8,206 nt of DNA from CAZTVF01 sp964616985 (lineage in GTDB: Bacteria > Planctomycetota > Phycisphaerae > SM23-33). Shown in pieces: positions 6,635 to 8,206 of this stretch. A model generated the notes under the pieces. It saw only the letters and a program-made list of their open reading frames with translations, was not told the DNA's origin and made no database searches. The translations under genes were made by a program, and so were the position numbers. Location: NCBI GenBank assembly GCA_964616985.1, contig CAZTVF010000173.1:1-8206 (forward strand), read 5' to 3'. The number at the start of each line of letters is the position of its first letter. Position 1 is the stretch's first letter.

Positions 6635-7879
6635 TTGCGTGGCGACAACAGCCGCCAGGAAACGCAGGCGAACTACGAAGCTGCTTTGGCCGAATGGGTC
6701 GTCAAGAAGCAGGCCCTCGACCAGCAGATGCGAGAGGCAGGCATCGCCAAGCGAGTCAGCCAGACCATCCCGCTTGTCGAGGAGTTCATGTCGGACTTGC
6801 GGACTGGAGCGAACAAGAAGCTCTCGACTCTTGGGCTTCCGACGATGGCCGCTCCGAAGGTGACGACCAGTCCACTAGCAGATTCGGCCACAATGTTCAT
6901 GGATGACCTGCGAGCCAGAGCGGAACGTGGCGAACTTTCCGTGAGTCGATACGAACGTGTCGGTAACTACGTCACGACTTTCTTGGAGTTTGTCGGCAGA
7001 GACACGGACTCCAATGCAATCACCGAGATGACCTTGCAGGCGTTCCGCAAAGAAATCACTGACCGCATCGGCAGCGGCAAGGCCGACGAGATCAGCGGCT
7101 ACTCTGCAAGATATACGCTCCAAACCGCCGCCAGCTTCGTCGATTGGCTGTGGAGGTCTAAACTCCTCGTGGAACGACCTCGGAACATCGAATCGTTCAA
7201 GAAGGTTAGGGTCGCCAAGAGTGCCGTCAAGTTCTTCACCGTAGAACAGGTGAAGACGATTTGGCGGGCCTGCAAGGATGACAAGCAGCGACTCTACGTT
7301 GCGTTGGCTTTGAACACGGCGATGAACCAGGCCGACATCGCCAAGCTGACGGGGCAGAACCTTGAGCCGCCGCATCTGGTGACTCTACGTGGAAAAACTG
7401 GCGTCCTTGGATGCTGGAAGCTGTGGCCCGTGACATGGAAGCTCATCGAATCGTGCAAGCGGCGTGGCATCAAGAAACCCACTGACTTGTTGTTCCTAAC
7501 CCGCGATGGCAGGCCGCTGGTGGAGCGTGGTTTTCGGAAGGACGGAAGAACGTTCAAGAATGACGCCGTTCGTCAGACGTTCAATCGCCTCCTTGATGAT
7601 GCAGACATCGACGGCTCATTCGTCATGCTGCGGAAGACCGTGGCCACAGTGCTGAAGTCGAAGGGCTACGGCGATGTCGTCCAGTTCTTCCTTGCCCACG
7701 ACAACGACGCTCTTTTCATCAGCAACGGCGTGGTGTCAAAGGAGCCGAGCGGTGACTCGGTGGCCGAGAGGTTCTACATCGGCCACGAAGCGAAGATTCA
7801 CGCCCTGAAGAATCACCCTCGTCTGCTTGAGGCACTGGCCATGCTGGAGCGTGAGTTCGGCCTTGCAGAGGCCGCATAG
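6635..7879 (+). CDS. Tyrosine recombinase/integrase of the element (irregular N-terminus)
   Basis: From the TTG at 6635 this reads 414 residues. A SAM-like core-binding domain (about 83-175, with FVDWLWR at 168-174) precedes a C-terminal catalytic domain (about 198-400). Visible catalytic positions are Lys254 (RGKTG), Arg333 (VMLRKTVATVL), His355 (FLAHD) and nucleophile Tyr381 (AERFYIGH). The first arginine box reads ALNTAMNQADIAKL (225-238), with Asn231 where TGxR is normal, and the His three residues before Arg333 is Val330. The gene should integrate and perhaps excise the element at tRNA-Thr. Coding-like sequence continues upstream in frame (WHKPRGCYRKYYGG, 6581-6622), resembling an integrase N-terminal arm-binding segment. 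No ATG, GTG or TTG exists between the TAA at 6512 and 6635, and the nearest G-run (6617-6621) is poorly spaced. The true start is therefore unresolved. Confidence 0.85.
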   Translation: MRGDNSRQETQANYEAALAEWVVKKQALDQQMREAGIAKRVSQTIPLVEEFMSDLRTGANKKLSTLGLPTMAAPKVTTSPLADSATMFMDDLRARAERGELSVSRYERVGNYVTTFLEFVGRDTDSNAITEMTLQAFRKEITDRIGSGKADEISGYSARYTLQTAASFVDWLWRSKLLVERPRNIESFKKVRVAKSAVKFFTVEQVKTIWRACKDDKQRLYVALALNTAMNQADIAKLTGQNLEPPHLVTLRGKTGVLGCWKLWPVTWKLIESCKRRGIKKPTDLLFLTRDGRPLVERGFRKDGRTFKNDAVRQTFNRLLDDADIDGSFVMLRKTVATVLKSKGYGDVVQFFLAHDNDALFISNGVVSKEPSGDSVAERFYIGHEAKIHALKNHPRLLEALAMLEREFGLAEAA

Positions 7880-7957
7880 CATGGTTATCCTCATGAGAAT
7901 GCTGGGCAGCGTCGATGAACTTATGTGCGATGCGGGACGGGCTGGAACGGCTGTTTC

Positions 7958-8009
7958 TGTACCTAATTCTGTACCTAATTTCGCCGTACCAAGTGTTGTA
8001 CCAAATCGC
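7958..8009 (+). repeat. Right-end GTACC iterons, candidate integrase arm site
   Basis: Four units begin with GTACC at 7959, 7971, 7986 and 7998. The first pair and the second pair are each spaced exactly 12 bases, with 15 between pairs. The first pair sits within the 26-bp stretch that is identical to the left-end repeat (5313-5338). The second pair is a diverged version (GTACCAAGTGTT, GTACCAAATCGC). All have the same orientation. A partial GTACA occurs at 8052-8056. They lie between the integrase stop and the tRNA, as expected for arm sites. The overlapping open frame at 7827-8117 owes its repeated VPN residues to these units and is probably not a gene. Confidence 0.7.
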
Positions 8010-8091
8010 GGTTTAAGTCGTGGTTTATCAATGCCTTATGGCGTCAATTCGGTACAGGTTTGCGTGGGTCGAAAAACGCCATCGCCAACCA

Positions 8092-8110
8092 GCCGTAAAT
8101 GCCGTAAAAT
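8092..8110 (+). promoter_or_regulatory. Element-borne replacement promoter for tRNA-Thr
   Basis: TAAAAT (8105-8110) lies 11 bases before the tRNA start at 8122, nearly the same spacing as the native TATAAT (10 bases). It falls within two tandem 9-bp units, GCCGTAAAT (8092-8100) and GCCGTAAAA (8101-8109). No good -35 box is visible (TCGCCA at 8082-8087), as is also true of the native promoter. Because integration separated the tRNA from its own promoter, some such sequence must drive the intact gene if it is expressed. Confidence 0.5.
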
Positions 8111-8118
8111 AAAGTAGT

Positions 8119-8158
8119 TCCGCCAGCGTAGCTCAACGGTAGAGCACCGCTTTTGTAA
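8119..8158 (+). repeat. attR direct repeat (40 bp)
   Basis: Identical to 5200-5239. Here the repeat is joined on its left to element sequence and on its right to the native 3' half of the tRNA, so it supplies positions 1-38 of the functional tRNA. The exact strand-exchange bases within it cannot be told from identity alone, but the identity stops at the anticodon loop. Confidence 0.92.
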
Positions 8159-8193
8159 AGCGGCGGTTAAGAGTTCGATTCTCTTCGCTGGCT
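8122..8193 (+). tRNA. tRNA-Thr, anticodon UGU
   Basis: A complete cloverleaf can be drawn. The acceptor stem is GCCAGCG (8122-8128) with CGCTGGC (8186-8192), 7 of 7 paired. The D stem is GCTC/GAGC. The anticodon stem is CCGCT (8147-8151) with AGCGG (8159-8163), around loop TTTGTAA with anticodon TGT at 8154-8156. The T stem is AAGAG/CTCTT with loop TTCGATT. The discriminator base is T8193, and no CCA is encoded. A T-run continues to 8197 and may end transcription. The gene is a chimera: its 5' half lies in the att repeat brought by the element and its 3' half is chromosomal. Confidence 0.96.
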
Positions 8194-8206
8194 TTTTGAC
8201 AATCGG

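Larger units (their letters stand above)
5200..8158 (+). mobile_element. Mini integrative element (integrase plus HigBA-type module) in tRNA-Thr(UGU)
   Basis: Two perfect 40-bp direct repeats (5200-5239 and 8119-8158) bound this segment; one repeat plus the interior is 2919 bp. The repeats cover the tRNA-Thr 5' half and end at the last base of the anticodon loop, a usual crossover region for tyrosine recombinases. Inside are a toxin, an antitoxin, a small unknown protein and a tyrosine recombinase, all rightward, with the integrase near the right end. GC content seems lower than in the flanking genes: one 60-base sample of the integrase (7141-7200) has 31 G+C, against 41 in a sample of the DUF5107 gene (1561-1620). 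No replication, conjugation, capsid or recognisable excisionase gene is present. It could be a complete minimal element, a remnant of a larger one, or dependent on a helper. Confidence 0.85.

Noticed and set aside
7827..8117. 96-residue forward open frame overlapping the integrase end
   Set aside because: Its only striking feature, the repeated VPN residues, is the translation of the GTACC DNA iterons. It overlaps the integrase and has no family match I recognise.
5200..8158. CRISPR array or composite transposon as an explanation of the repeats
   Set aside because: The GTACC units have no spacers of CRISPR size, no cas gene is present, no transposase or terminal inverted repeats are seen, and the flanking repeats are a tRNA half as expected for integrase att sites.

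Overview
The window comes from a GC-rich bacterial chromosome, most likely of the Planctomycetota (Phycisphaerae-like) or a close PVC relative. This rests on three family-level impressions: a giant DUF5107-plus-TPR protein, a Gfo/Idh/MocA sugar oxidoreductase beside it, and an integrase style I associate with planctomycete genomes. No ribosomal marker is present, so the assignment is tentative.

Layout. Positions 1-311 hold no gene I can support. Positions 312-3623 encode a 1103-residue protein with an N-terminal carbohydrate-active-type DUF5107 domain followed by many TPR units. After about 150 bases with a hairpin and a candidate promoter, 3774-4886 encodes a 370-residue NAD(P)-dependent oxidoreductase. 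The two probably belong to one carbohydrate-use locus. Positions 4887-5199 are non-coding and contain a 17-bp-stem hairpin and a tRNA promoter.

The main find is a very small integrative element, 2919 bp counting one att copy, between two perfect 40-bp direct repeats (5200-5239 and 8119-8158). Each repeat contains the 5' half of a tRNA-Thr(UGU) gene up to the end of the anticodon loop. The left copy is a stub behind the original TATAAT promoter. The right copy is joined to the native 3' half and forms a complete tRNA (8122-8193). The element therefore replaced the 5' half and promoter of its target tRNA, the mirror image of the usual tRNA-borne island, and its right edge has its own TAAAAT box at the same distance from the tRNA.

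All element genes read rightward: HigB-type toxin, HigA-type antitoxin (ATGA overlap), a 90-residue protein of unknown function, and a tyrosine recombinase. A good promoter with a palindromic operator candidate precedes the toxin. 12-bp iterated GTACC boxes occur inside both ends and are candidate integrase arm sites. The element looks like little more than an integrase plus an addiction module. The integrase N-terminus is irregular: protein-like coding continues upstream of its first usable start codon without any start, and an ATT-TGA-C junction suggests a frameshift, a small deletion, an assembly error or recoding.
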